NCBI GenBank assembly: GCA_964464145.1
Contig: CAYXFB010000029.1
Coordinates: 1-30,642 of the forward strand
DNA: 30,642 nt
Reading direction: 5' to 3'
Source: UBA5399 sp964464145
Lineage (GTDB): Bacteria > Bacillota > Clostridia > Christensenellales > Christensenellaceae
Shown here: piece after piece, positions 1 to 7,769 of the stretch
Position numbering within the stretch: the first letter of the stretch is position 1
Layout of the letters: each line of letters starts with the position of its first letter
Position numbers and translations under genes: made by a program
The notes under the pieces: model-generated
Told to the model about the DNA's origin: nothing
The model's database searches: none
Seen by the model: only the letters and a program-made list of their open reading frames with translations

Positions 1-70
1 TCGGAACCCGTCTTTCCCGCCCGCGTCCAACCCTATACCCGCGCAACCGCGCGGAAATCGCCCGCCGCAG

Positions 71-263
71 GCGCATATCCACACACGAAAAGCTTTCATC
101 GTTTAGAAAAACGATAAAATAGAAGTATAAGCGCCCCCGCGCAGCGGGAAGAGCGGAACAACGAAGGCGCAAATCCAACAAACGTAAAGCTTTCACAGTT
201 TGGAAAACGATAAAATAGAAGTATAAGCGCCCACCGAACAGCAGAAAAAGCGGAACAACAAAG
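71..263. repeat. Two imperfect tandem copies of a ~96-bp unit
   Basis: Copy 1 is 71-166 and copy 2 is 167-263. Both begin with GCGCAWATCC, carry AAAGCTTTCA near the first third, share ACGATAAAATAGAAGTATAAGCGCCC in the middle region (positions 111-135 and 207-232), and end with GCGGAACAAC. A third partial start (GCGCATATCC, 264-273) forms the left arm of the adjacent hairpin. Copy 1 also has a small internal hairpin, ATCGTTT/AAACGAT, that is degraded in copy 2. Function is unknown; the unit has no coding capacity. Confidence 0.75.
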
Positions 264-297
264 GCGCATATCCTTCTACACAGAGGGATATGCGCCT
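262..297 (-). terminator. Hairpin downstream of the one-carbon operon
   Basis: AGGCGCATATCC (262-273) and GGATATGCGCCT (286-297) form a perfect 12-bp stem with a 12-nt loop. Read on the minus strand it is followed by TTTGTTGTT, a weak U-rich tail. It lies 36 bp past the stop of the leftward methyltransferase gene, so it is probably that operon's intrinsic terminator. Confidence 0.6.
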
Positions 298-332
298 GGG
301 AAAACAACCATCGAAACAATGTTTCGCAAAAC

Positions 333-1127
333 CTATTGCTCGTATAAATCACGATAGGACGTAAGATAATCCATACAAAATTCATCCTTGCCAAGAGCCG
401 CCTCGGCAGCACGAGCCGTAAGTATTAATTCCTTGTTTGTGGCATCCATTATGGCACTATCCACACCGCTGGTAAGCGCACAACACAAAAATGCAGTGTT
501 TATAAGCTTGCGCACAGGCATACCATAGGATATGTTCGAAAGCCCTGCCAAAAGATGCAGATCGGGGAATTCCTCGCGCAGTATACGCGCCGCCTTGAGT
601 GCTTCGGAAGGCGCTTCCCAAGCCGCGCCCACAGCCTCCACCACCATGTCCACGTATATGCGCGAATTGGCGATACCCTCAGAGTTCAATATGCCCACCA
701 GCTCACGCGCGTTGTTCACACGCTCCTCCGCGTCCGCAGGCATGCCGCTGCCGCTTATGGGCATGGCCACAATGCCAGTTTCATGCGCCTTTACCAGTGG
801 AAGTATGGTAGAGATCCGCTCTTTCTCCAGCGTCACAGAGTTTATTATGCTCTTTTTAAGCTCCAGCGCGTCGTACACACCCGCTATAGCCTCGGGGTTG
901 GGCGAATCCACCATTATGGGTATATTTGCCGCCTCTATGGCCGTTTTGGCCGCCCAGATCAGTGTGTCGATCTCGTCGCCGCACATCGCGGCGTTTATAT
1001 CCAAATAATTCGCTCCGCACAGCGCCTGCGCTTTGGCCAGCTTGGATACGAAATCCTCGTCCCGCGCCTCCATTGCTGTGAGCGTGCCGGGTATGGAGCT
1101 GTTCAATTTTTCGCCTATTATTACCAT
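333..1127 (-). CDS. Methyltetrahydrofolate methyltransferase, pterin-binding family (AcsE/MetH-domain-like)
   Basis: This 264-residue protein matches the dihydropteroate-synthase-like pterin-binding fold used by methyl-THF:corrinoid methyltransferases such as AcsE and the pterin domain of MetH. Visible family motifs are IIGEKLNSS at the N-terminus, NYLDINAA near residue 42, PIMVDSPNP near 70, NSVTLEKER near 96 and GLSNISYGMP near 200. It should bind methyl-THF and hand its methyl group to a corrinoid or take one from it. It contains no cobalamin-binding domain. An AAGGAGAT ribosome site lies just upstream of the ATG. The gene overlaps the end of the upstream homocysteine methyltransferase/reductase gene by 7 nt (ATGGTAA), implying translational coupling and a shared role in methionine or folate one-carbon metabolism. 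Whether the partner is a Wood-Ljungdahl corrinoid protein or a split methionine synthase cannot be told here. Confidence 0.88.
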   Translation of the reverse strand: MVIIGEKLNSSIPGTLTAMEARDEDFVSKLAKAQALCGANYLDINAAMCGDEIDTLIWAAKTAIEAANIPIMVDSPNPEAIAGVYDALELKKSIINSVTLEKERISTILPLVKAHETGIVAMPISGSGMPADAEERVNNARELVGILNSEGIANSRIYVDMVVEAVGAAWEAPSEALKAARILREEFPDLHLLAGLSNISYGMPVRKLINTAFLCCALTSGVDSAIMDATNKELILTARAAEAALGKDEFCMDYLTSYRDLYEQ

Positions 1128-2839
1128 TTTCTTATCTCCTTGACTATTTCACACACAATATCCGCCCGCCGCAGCGAGGTTATTATGTAATATCCATCCG
1201 AAATTTCGCTGGCGGCCTTGGCGCGTTCCAGCGCAAAATCCACCGCTATATTCGCGTAGTCCGCCTTATCCGCCACGCGGTAACGCTCTATGAGCGAATC
1301 GGGTACGGAAATGCCAGCCACCTCGTTGTTTATAAAACGCGCGTTGTTGTAGCTCACCACGGGCATTATTCCCGCCAGTATCGCCACGTCCAGTCTTTCT
1401 TTGGCCAAGCGCAGGTTTTGGAGCGAAGCTTCGTCCATGACGGGCTGGGTCAGAAGGCAGCTCATGCCTGCCGCGATCTTCTTTTCGGCCTTGGCAAGCT
1501 CCGCGTCAAAATTGGGCGCATTCACGTTGAGCGCGCCCATGACCTCAAAGGGACGCTCCATGAAAACATCGGCGTTGAGCCGCTGTATAAACGAAGCATA
1601 GCGCACCGAATTGAACTGGTATACGCTCTTTATAACGTCGCGCTCCTGTGCGGGGATGGGGTCGCCGGTCACCACCAGCACGCGCTCCACACCCTGCATG
1701 TTAAGTCCCAAAAGCAGCGCTTTGGAGGCGTTTAGGTTGCGATCCCGGCAGGTGAGATGGGGCATTGCCTCTATGCCATACTGCCGCTTCAGCATGCTTG
1801 CCAGCATACTGCTGTCCGCTCGCGCTCGGCCTATGGGGCAGTCGGCAATGGTTATCACGTCCGCGCCCGCTTCGGCTATCTGCTGTGCCGAAATAGTGAA
1901 GTAGGCCGTGTCCGCATTTGCGGGTGCGTCCAGCTCCACTGCTATGAAGCCTTTTTTCACCTCGCGCTTTTGCTGCGCGCCGCCAGATTCGCGCGGTTTT
2001 GCGGTGTAGGCGTATTCGCGCGAATCGGCCGCCAGCGCCAGCGCCACCGCCGAGATATGCTCGGGCGTCGTGCCGCAGCAGCCGCCCAGTATGCCCACGC
2101 CGGTGTGGCGAATGTCCATGACCTGCCGCGCGAAATATTCGGGAGTGCTGTCAAAAACCGTGCGCCCGTCCACTATTGTGGGGTAGCCCGCGTTGGGCAT
2201 CATGGATACAGGCTTATCGAAAAACTCCAGCTCCCGCGCCAGATTTGCCATGTGCAGCGGCCCGCAGGTGCAGTTGAAGCCATACGCGTCCACAAAGGGC
2301 GAGGCTTGCAGTTCGTTTATAATATCCTGAGCGAAAACGCCCGCGTTCGTGTATCTGTCCGGCTTAACGGTGCATTCGCATATTATAAAGCTATCCGCGG
2401 CGGAGTCCTTTATATATTCCGCTGCGAAGAGCAGCGGTTCGCATACGGAAAATGTTTCGAACAAAAAGTTTTTTATGCCCATCGCAAGGAATACGTCAAT
2501 TATTTTGCAATACTCCGCCTCGGCGTTCTCTGAATATATGGGGCCTATGCTGGCAAAGACCTCGGCCTTGCCGGCCGCCGCACCTTGGGCTATCTCGCAG
2601 CCCGCGCGAACTATGTCCAGCACCTCGCAAAGCTCTGTTCCAAGAGCCACCGTGTTGGCCGCGAATGTGTTGGTCTTTATGGCGCGCGCGCCCGCTTCTA
2701 TGTATTCGGCGTGTATGCCCGCTATGCGTTCCGGGTGCGAAATGTTTTCGCGCTCGCAGCCGCCTATGCTAACGCCGTATTTTTGCGCCAGATATGTGCC
2801 CAGCGCACCGTCAAACAGTAAAACTTGTCCCTTTTTCAT
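1121..2839 (-). CDS. Bifunctional homocysteine S-methyltransferase / 5,10-methylene-THF reductase
   Basis: The N-terminal ~290 residues are a homocysteine S-methyltransferase domain: LLFDGALGTYL at the start, then GFNCTCGP and GGCCGTTPEHI, which supply the zinc-binding cysteines. The C-terminal ~280 residues are a MetF-like TIM barrel: AVELDAP, PHLTCRDRN, VLVVTGDP, GCLLTQP-like SCLLTQPVMD, and LAGIMPVVS. The fusion resembles Bacillus YitJ in layout and length. It would make methyl-THF from methylene-THF and methylate homocysteine to methionine. Two in-frame ATGs, at 2839 and 2848, give 572 or 575 residues; an upstream ATG at 2923 would overlap the preceding gene. None has a clear ribosome site. 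I chose 2839 because a TATAAT box lies 7 nt before it on the coding strand. It sits between an AIM24-family gene and a pterin-binding methyltransferase gene. Confidence 0.92.
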   Translation of the reverse strand: MKKGQVLLFDGALGTYLAQKYGVSIGGCERENISHPERIAGIHAEYIEAGARAIKTNTFAANTVALGTELCEVLDIVRAGCEIAQGAAAGKAEVFASIGPIYSENAEAEYCKIIDVFLAMGIKNFLFETFSVCEPLLFAAEYIKDSAADSFIICECTVKPDRYTNAGVFAQDIINELQASPFVDAYGFNCTCGPLHMANLARELEFFDKPVSMMPNAGYPTIVDGRTVFDSTPEYFARQVMDIRHTGVGILGGCCGTTPEHISAVALALAADSREYAYTAKPRESGGAQQKREVKKGFIAVELDAPANADTAYFTISAQQIAEAGADVITIADCPIGRARADSSMLASMLKRQYGIEAMPHLTCRDRNLNASKALLLGLNMQGVERVLVVTGDPIPAQERDVIKSVYQFNSVRYASFIQRLNADVFMERPFEVMGALNVNAPNFDAELAKAEKKIAAGMSCLLTQPVMDEASLQNLRLAKERLDVAILAGIMPVVSYNNARFINNEVAGISVPDSLIERYRVADKADYANIAVDFALERAKAASEISDGYYIITSLRRADIVCEIVKEIRKW

Positions 2840-2846
2840 GGGATTC

Positions 2847-2852
2847 ATTATA
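2847..2852 (-). promoter_or_regulatory. Candidate -10 box of an internal, possibly leaderless promoter
   Basis: On the minus strand TATAAT is followed after 7 nt by the ATG at 2839. This is the usual distance from -10 box to transcription start. No convincing -35 hexamer is present 17-18 nt upstream (TGTGCA at best). A 6-bp inverted repeat ACCATA/TATGGT overlaps it. Confidence 0.3.
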
Positions 2853-2876
2853 CCATAAGCGGTATGGTTTTGCACA

Positions 2877-3557
2877 TCAGCTTGAGGATGTGGGCAGATA
2901 TGGTATGAGCCGCGTGGCAACATCCTGCGCCGTTACCGTTTGTATGTACACCTTGCCCGGCCCGCGCAGCTTGGTGAGAAACAGACCCTCGCCGCCGAAG
3001 AATATGTTTTTGAAGCCTTTGATGCTCTCCACCTCGTAGGAAACGCTCTCTTCAAAGGCCATAAGGTTGCCCGTGTCCACCATGAGCTCCTCGCCCGCCG
3101 CGAGCTCCTTGCTAATTATGCGTCCGCTGCCCTCCAAGAAGCACATGCCGTTGCCAGTCACCTTTTGAAGTATAAAGCCCTCGCCGCCAAAGAAACCCGC
3201 GGAAATTTTCTTGGTGAAAACGGTGGAAACTTCTATGCCGGGCTGCGCGCACAAAAATGCGCTCTTTTGCGCTATGAGTGTTTCGCCGTGAAATTCGCGC
3301 GGCATTATTGTGCCTATGAAGCTGGATGTGAAGGCCATCTCCGCGCCCTCCTTTTCGGCCGTGAAGGTAACCAAAAAGAGCGAGTTGCCCGAAAAAACGC
3401 GCGCTATGCCCTTGGCAAAGCCGCCTTTCATTTCTGTGTTCATGCGAATATCGCGCTGCATCCAGGCCATTGCGCCCGATTGCGTAAACATTTCCTCGCC
3501 CGCCGAAAGTGTCACGTTCAGGCAGGGGAACAGCTCTCCGTCTATTGTATATTTCAT
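2877..3557 (-). CDS. AIM24 / TIGR00266-family protein
   Basis: A 226-residue soluble protein of the AIM24 (DUF124) beta-barrel family. The N-terminus MKYTIDGELFPCLNVTL, the QSGAMAWMQ segment near residue 27, repeated glycine-rich turns (GGFAKG, GFFGGEGF, FFGGEGLF) and FLTKLRGPGKVYIQT near the end are typical. Family members have no established biochemical role in bacteria; the yeast relative affects mitochondrial inner-membrane organisation. No signal peptide is seen. AAAAGGAGCG precedes the ATG at a good distance. It is the first gene of a leftward group with the homocysteine methyltransferase/reductase, 37 nt upstream of that gene's chosen start, but a functional link is only suggested by position. 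Confidence 0.88.
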   Translation of the reverse strand: MKYTIDGELFPCLNVTLSAGEEMFTQSGAMAWMQRDIRMNTEMKGGFAKGIARVFSGNSLFLVTFTAEKEGAEMAFTSSFIGTIMPREFHGETLIAQKSAFLCAQPGIEVSTVFTKKISAGFFGGEGFILQKVTGNGMCFLEGSGRIISKELAAGEELMVDTGNLMAFEESVSYEVESIKGFKNIFFGGEGLFLTKLRGPGKVYIQTVTAQDVATRLIPYLPTSSS

Positions 3558-3610
3558 TTTCTCACGCTCCTTTTATTGTGGTTTGTTGCGTATGTGTGAG
3601 GATTTATTCC

Positions 3611-3616
3611 ATTATA
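3611..3616 (-). promoter_or_regulatory. -10 box for the leftward AIM24/one-carbon operon
   Basis: ATTATA on the plus strand is TATAAT on the minus strand, 54 bp before the AIM24 start codon. The region 17 nt upstream has no good -35 match, so the promoter is only tentative. Confidence 0.4.
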
Positions 3617-3690
3617 TAGCGCAGCGAATGGTGTGTACGCAGTTTTTGCCAAAAAATGCGTGCCGCGCAAAAAATAAACCGTGTGGGAAC

Positions 3691-3720
3691 TTGACCGCAA
3701 AGCCGCTTTTGCCGTATCAT
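3691..3720 (+). promoter_or_regulatory. Sigma-70-type promoter for the FGGY kinase
   Basis: TTGACC (3691-3696), an 18-nt spacer, and TATCAT (3715-3720), followed by the kinase start 87 bp later. Confidence 0.5.
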
Positions 3721-3807
3721 AGTTATAACGTTTTAAGTATCGAATCGGCGGCGCGGCTCATGCGCCAAAACTCCGGCTAACGGTGAAAATATTAGGAGGG
3801 TAGTATA

Positions 3808-5400
3808 ATGAACGAAACAGCGGAAAAAATACGCGCGGGCAAGACATATCTTGGAATAGAGCTGGGCTCCACGCGCATAAAAGCGGTGCTCACGGACGAC
3901 GGCTACGCGCCCATTGCCAGCGGCAGCCACGAATGGGAAAACCAGCTGGTGGACGGCGTGTGGACATACGCGCTCACGGACGTGTGGGCAGGCCTGCAAA
4001 GCTGCTATGCCGACCTCGCGGCGGATGTGGAGAAAAAATTCGGCGCGCCGCTCGAGACGGTGGGAGCTATAGGTATATCCGCAATGATGCACGGTTACCT
4101 TGTGTTCGACGAAAACGAAAAGCAGCTCGTACCCTTCCGCACCTGGCGCAACACAATGACGGAGCGCGCGGCGGAGGAGCTTTCGGAGCTGTTCGATTTC
4201 AATATACCCCAGCGCTGGAGCATAGCGCACCTCTATCAGGCGATACTGAACAAGGAATCCCACATTGGCGACATACGCTTTATGACAACGCTTTCGGCCT
4301 ATATACACTGGAAGCTTACCGGCAGGAAGGTAGTGGGCGTGGGCGAGGCCTCCGGCATATTCCCGGTGGACAGTGAAACGATAGACTATGACGCGCGCAT
4401 GGCCGCTCTGTTTGACAATGTGGTGGCCGGCAGCGATCTGAAGCTTTCGCTCACGGAGCTGCTGCCCGAGGTGCTGGACGCGGGCGACGACGCGGGCAGC
4501 CTCACCGAGGCGGGAGCAAAGCTTTTAGACCCCTCGGGCAAGCTCAAGGCGGGAACACCGCTCTGCCCCCCGGAGGGCGACGCGGGCACGGGCATGGTGG
4601 CCACAAACAGCGTGGCGCAGCGCACGGGCAACATCTCGGCCGGAACCTCCGTTTTTGCCATGCTGGTGCTGGAAAAGCCGCTTACGCAAAAATATATGGA
4701 AATCGACATGATAACCACGCCCTCCGGCAAGCCGGTGGCAATGGTGCACTGCAACAGCTTCACCTCCGACTTGAACGCGTGGACGGGCATGTTCCGCGAG
4801 CTTATAACGCTGTTTGGCGTTAAGGCAACAACGGACGAATTTTTCAAGGTGGTGTTTGAGACTGCCATGAAATCGGAGCCGGACGCGGGCGGAGTGGTGA
4901 CGTACAACTACTATTCTGGCGAGCCTATAACGGGCATAGACGGCGGCCGTCCGCTGGCGGCGCGCATGCCGGACAGCAAGCTCACACTGGGCAACTTTAT
5001 GCGCGCGCTCATATTCGGCGCGATGGGCACGCTGAAGCTGGGCATGGAGATACTGGAAAAAGAGGACGTACAGCTTGATAAACTGCTGGGTCACGGCGGC
5101 TTCTTCAAAACGAAGGGCGTTGGCCAAAACCTCATGGCCTCGGCGCTGGGCGTGCCCGTTTCCGTTATGGAATCCGCTGGCGAGGGCGGCGCGTGGGGCA
5201 TAGCGCTGCTGGCGGCTTACCGCGCGGAAAAAGCGGCGGGCGAAACGCTGGAGAGCTACCTTGAGGGCAAAGTGTTCAAGGGCGCGGCAGGCAGCACCGT
5301 GGAGCCGGAGGCGGGCGACGCGGCGGGCTTCGCCGAGTTTATGAAGCTTTATACGGCCGGTCTCGAAATGGAGCGCGCGGCTGTGGCAAGCATGAAGTAA
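3808..5400 (+). CDS. FGGY-family carbohydrate kinase (xylulokinase/ribulokinase-like)
   Basis: A 530-residue sugar kinase of the actin/hsp70 ATPase fold. The phosphate-1 loop GIELGSTRIKAVL lies at residues ~16-28. The catalytic-base motif PEGDAGTG places the aspartate at residue 258. The C-terminal adenosine region shows GHGGFFKTKGVGQNLMA and ESAGEGGAWGIALLAAY. Family members phosphorylate a pentulose or similar polyol at the end of sugar-uptake pathways. The substrate cannot be read from sequence, and no isomerase, epimerase or transporter gene lies next to it, which is unusual for ribulokinase or xylulokinase. An AGGAGGG ribosome site at 3793-3799 supports the ATG. It appears monocistronic: its own promoter lies upstream and a terminator follows. 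Confidence 0.9.
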   Translation: MNETAEKIRAGKTYLGIELGSTRIKAVLTDDGYAPIASGSHEWENQLVDGVWTYALTDVWAGLQSCYADLAADVEKKFGAPLETVGAIGISAMMHGYLVFDENEKQLVPFRTWRNTMTERAAEELSELFDFNIPQRWSIAHLYQAILNKESHIGDIRFMTTLSAYIHWKLTGRKVVGVGEASGIFPVDSETIDYDARMAALFDNVVAGSDLKLSLTELLPEVLDAGDDAGSLTEAGAKLLDPSGKLKAGTPLCPPEGDAGTGMVATNSVAQRTGNISAGTSVFAMLVLEKPLTQKYMEIDMITTPSGKPVAMVHCNSFTSDLNAWTGMFRELITLFGVKATTDEFFKVVFETAMKSEPDAGGVVTYNYYSGEPITGIDGGRPLAARMPDSKLTLGNFMRALIFGAMGTLKLGMEILEKEDVQLDKLLGHGGFFKTKGVGQNLMASALGVPVSVMESAGEGGAWGIALLAAYRAEKAAGETLESYLEGKVFKGAAGSTVEPEAGDAAGFAEFMKLYTAGLEMERAAVASMK

Positions 5401-5423
5401 CGAAAAGCGAAACTGCGATATAG

Positions 5424-5470
5424 AGCAAGACCGTTCGCTGCGGGAAACCGACGGAGGACGGTTTTTTGCT
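5424..5470 (+). terminator. Intrinsic terminator after the FGGY kinase
   Basis: AGCAA-G-ACCGT (5424-5434) pairs with ACGGT-TTTT-TTGCT (5458-5470), with extra CCG/CGG pairing inside, and includes six T residues at 5462-5467. It lies 24 bp after the kinase stop. Confidence 0.7.
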
Positions 5471-5561
5471 TGAAGCGCGCAAAAAAAAGTTGTCGCAATG
5501 TAGATTAAAGACACGGCGAACGCATTATAAAAGCATATATCAATCAAAAAGGCGGCGCGGT

Positions 5562-6359
5562 ATGTTCAACAACAGCAAAATAAAAATATCAGAGTATGAT
5601 ATAAAGAGCGAAAAAACGCTTTCCGGCTTCACCATAGCGCATGTGTCCGATATGCACGAAAAGGAGTTTGGCAAGGGTAATGCGCGGCTCTTTGAGGCGG
5701 TGCGCTCAATTGAGCCGGACATCATAGCCATAACGGGCGATATCGTGGCGCACGAGAAGCAAAAGCGGCACGAGCGCGAATATACCAAAGACCTTGCGCA
5801 CGGCCTTGCGGATATCGCGCCGTCATACTTTGTTGCGGGCAACCACGAAAGGCATTTTTACGAAGAGGTGTGCGCCGTGCTGGAGCGGGGCGGCGTGCGC
5901 ATCATAAGCGAAGGCAACGTTTTTCACACAAGGGCGGGCGGCACGGATGTCAATATATCGGGCATGGACGATATCTCCTTTGACGGTGTGGATGCCTTGC
6001 GCGCGTCTGCTGCGCTGTCCGCTGCGGTGGGCTTCAATATATTTCTGTCGCACAGGCCGGAGGTTTTTCCCGTTTTGGTGGGGAAAAACATAGATATGGT
6101 GCTGGCCGGGCACACGCACGCCGGGCAGATACGCATACCCGGCATAAGCAATCTATACATGCCCGGGCAGGGCTTTTTCCCCAAATATATGCAGGGCGAA
6201 TTCTCTGCGGAGGGAACCGCCATGATAATAAGCCGAGGCCTGGGTTCCTCCGGCTACCCCACTTTCCGCATAAACAATCCTCCCGATTTGGTAGCGGTGC
6301 GTGTGCAGCCGGGCAAAGCGGAATATGGCGGCCGGTCAGCCGAAAACGGCGGAGATTAA
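5562..6359 (+). CDS. Calcineurin-like metallophosphoesterase (YkuE/YaeI type)
   Basis: A 265-residue two-metal phosphoesterase. All family blocks are present: D30-M-H32 in HVSDMHEKEFG, ITGDIVAHE, the GNHERH motif, a lone histidine in FLSHRPEVF and AGHTHAGQ. Relatives hydrolyse phosphate esters or lipid-linked pyrophosphates (for example UDP-diacylglucosamine hydrolases), but the substrate here is unknown. Unlike YkuE it has no N-terminal membrane helix or Tat signal, so it is probably cytosolic. The frame is open from 5466, but the upstream part is highly basic and overlaps the kinase terminator. I took the ATG at 5562, preceded by AAAGGCGG. A candidate -10 box TATAAA lies at 5526-5531. It is separate from the downstream decarboxylase gene by a 126-bp gap. 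Confidence 0.88.
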   Translation: MFNNSKIKISEYDIKSEKTLSGFTIAHVSDMHEKEFGKGNARLFEAVRSIEPDIIAITGDIVAHEKQKRHEREYTKDLAHGLADIAPSYFVAGNHERHFYEEVCAVLERGGVRIISEGNVFHTRAGGTDVNISGMDDISFDGVDALRASAALSAAVGFNIFLSHRPEVFPVLVGKNIDMVLAGHTHAGQIRIPGISNLYMPGQGFFPKYMQGEFSAEGTAMIISRGLGSSGYPTFRINNPPDLVAVRVQPGKAEYGGRSAENGGD

Positions 6360-6365
6360 TAATGC

Positions 6366-6395
6366 TTGTTCGGCTTGGCATAGTCGTGATATACT
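6366..6395 (+). promoter_or_regulatory. Candidate promoter for the decarboxylase-acetyltransferase pair
   Basis: TTGTTC (6366-6371), an 18-nt spacer, and TATACT (6390-6395). A small palindrome GGCC-ATA-GGCC follows at about 6406-6416. Confidence 0.4.
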
Positions 6396-6485
6396 AAAAC
6401 TTACAGGCCATAGGCCAAAAACGCAACATCGGTTCCGCACAGGACGGGCCGGACAGCGCGGTAAAAGCGCCGGGGGGATAGATAA

Positions 6486-7769
6486 GTGAAAAAACCATTC
6501 GTAACTAAAGGGCAACTTGAAGAGATAGCAAAGGAATACCCAACACCGTTTTATCTGTATGACGAGCTGGGCATAAGGGAAAACGCCAAAAGGCTCGCCC
6601 GCGCCTTTGCGTGGAACGAAGGATACAGGGAATATTTTGCCGTTAAGGCCACGCCCAACCCGTTCATACTGCGCATATTGAAGGAAGAGGGCTGCGGTAC
6701 GGACTGCTCGTCTTATACGGAGCTGATGCTTTCTCAGGCGGTGGATATAATTGGGCACGACATAATGTTTTCCTCGAACATGACTCCCGCGGAGGATTTT
6801 CGCTTGGCGGGCAGACTGGGCGCGATAATAAATCTGGACGATTTTACGCACATAGATTTTCTGGACAGGGTGATAGGCATACCCAAAACTATCAGCCTGC
6901 GCTATAACCCGGGCGGCGTGATAAAGCTTTCGAACGGCGTTATGGACAATCCGGGAGACGCGAAGTATGGCATGACCTACGAGCAGCTTGTGGAGGGCAT
7001 AAAAAAGCTGCGCAGCAAGGGCGCGGAAAAATTCGGACTGCACGCGTTTTTGGCAAGCAATACGCAATCCAACGAATATTACCCCGAGCTTGCGGGCATA
7101 CTGTTTGATGTCGCGGTGCGGCTCAAAAAGGAAACGGGCGCGGATATACGCTTCATAAACCTCTCGGGCGGCGTGGGCGTTCCCTACCGGCCAGAGGATG
7201 AGGGTGCGGATATAATGAAAATAGGCGAGGGTGTTCGCCAAAAATATGGGAGCATACTGACACCGGCGGGTATGGGCAATGTGGCCATATACACAGAGCT
7301 GGGGCGGTATATGCTGGCGCCCTACGGCATATTGGTGACGCGCGCCATACACGAAAAGCATATTTACAAGGAATATATAGGCGTGGATGCCTGCGCGGCC
7401 AACCTTATGCGTCCGGCGATGTACAAGGCCTATCACCATATCACGGTCATGGGCAAGGAGGACGCCCCGGCGGATCATAAGTATGACGTGGCGGGCGGAT
7501 TGTGCGAAAACAACGATAAATTCGCGATCGACCGCATGCTGCCCAAGGTGGATATGGGCGATCTGCTGGTGATACACGATGCGGGCGCGCACAGCTTCGC
7601 CATGGGCTACAACTACAACGGCAAGCTCAGGAGCTCTGAGGTGCTGCTTCGCGAAAATGGCTCCACGCAGCTTATACGCCGCGCCGAAACGCCGGAGGAT
7701 TATTTTGCCACCTTCGACTTTACGGGGATATTTGGAGAAGATGACGTTAAAACCTATTTTAAAAAATAA
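6486..7769 (+). CDS. lysA: Diaminopimelate decarboxylase-like PLP enzyme (fold type III)
   Basis: A 427-residue alanine-racemase-fold decarboxylase. The PLP lysine is K54 in YFAVKATPNP. GLHAFLASN near residue 180, the phosphate loop LSGGVGVPY near 224, the CENND segment carrying the catalytic cysteine near 340, the substrate region ANLMRPAMYKAYHHI and the terminal HSFAMGYNYNGK all fit LysA. It should decarboxylate meso-diaminopimelate to L-lysine. The sequence belongs to the clade with GLHxxxASN in place of GLHFHIGSQ, so a related substrate is possible. The start is GTG at 6486, preceded by GGGGGGAT. It overlaps the following acetyltransferase gene by 29 nt, so the two are probably translated from one message. 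Confidence 0.82.
   Translation: MKKPFVTKGQLEEIAKEYPTPFYLYDELGIRENAKRLARAFAWNEGYREYFAVKATPNPFILRILKEEGCGTDCSSYTELMLSQAVDIIGHDIMFSSNMTPAEDFRLAGRLGAIINLDDFTHIDFLDRVIGIPKTISLRYNPGGVIKLSNGVMDNPGDAKYGMTYEQLVEGIKKLRSKGAEKFGLHAFLASNTQSNEYYPELAGILFDVAVRLKKETGADIRFINLSGGVGVPYRPEDEGADIMKIGEGVRQKYGSILTPAGMGNVAIYTELGRYMLAPYGILVTRAIHEKHIYKEYIGVDACAANLMRPAMYKAYHHITVMGKEDAPADHKYDVAGGLCENNDKFAIDRMLPKVDMGDLLVIHDAGAHSFAMGYNYNGKLRSSEVLLRENGSTQLIRRAETPEDYFATFDFTGIFGEDDVKTYFKK

Larger units (their letters stand above)
1..332. other. Non-coding left edge
   Basis: No credible coding frame is seen here. The stretch holds an imperfect tandem repeat (71-263) and a hairpin (262-297) beyond the end of the leftward methyltransferase gene. 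The first 70 bases are GC-rich with no recognisable feature. Confidence 0.6.

Noticed and set aside
3558..3807. SAM or S-box riboswitch upstream of the methionine-related operon
   Set aside because: The promoter-to-start distance is only about 50 nt, and no S-box elements are visible.
5466..5561. N-terminal extension of the metallophosphoesterase
   Set aside because: The 32 extra residues overlap the kinase terminator, are strongly basic and are not part of the fold.
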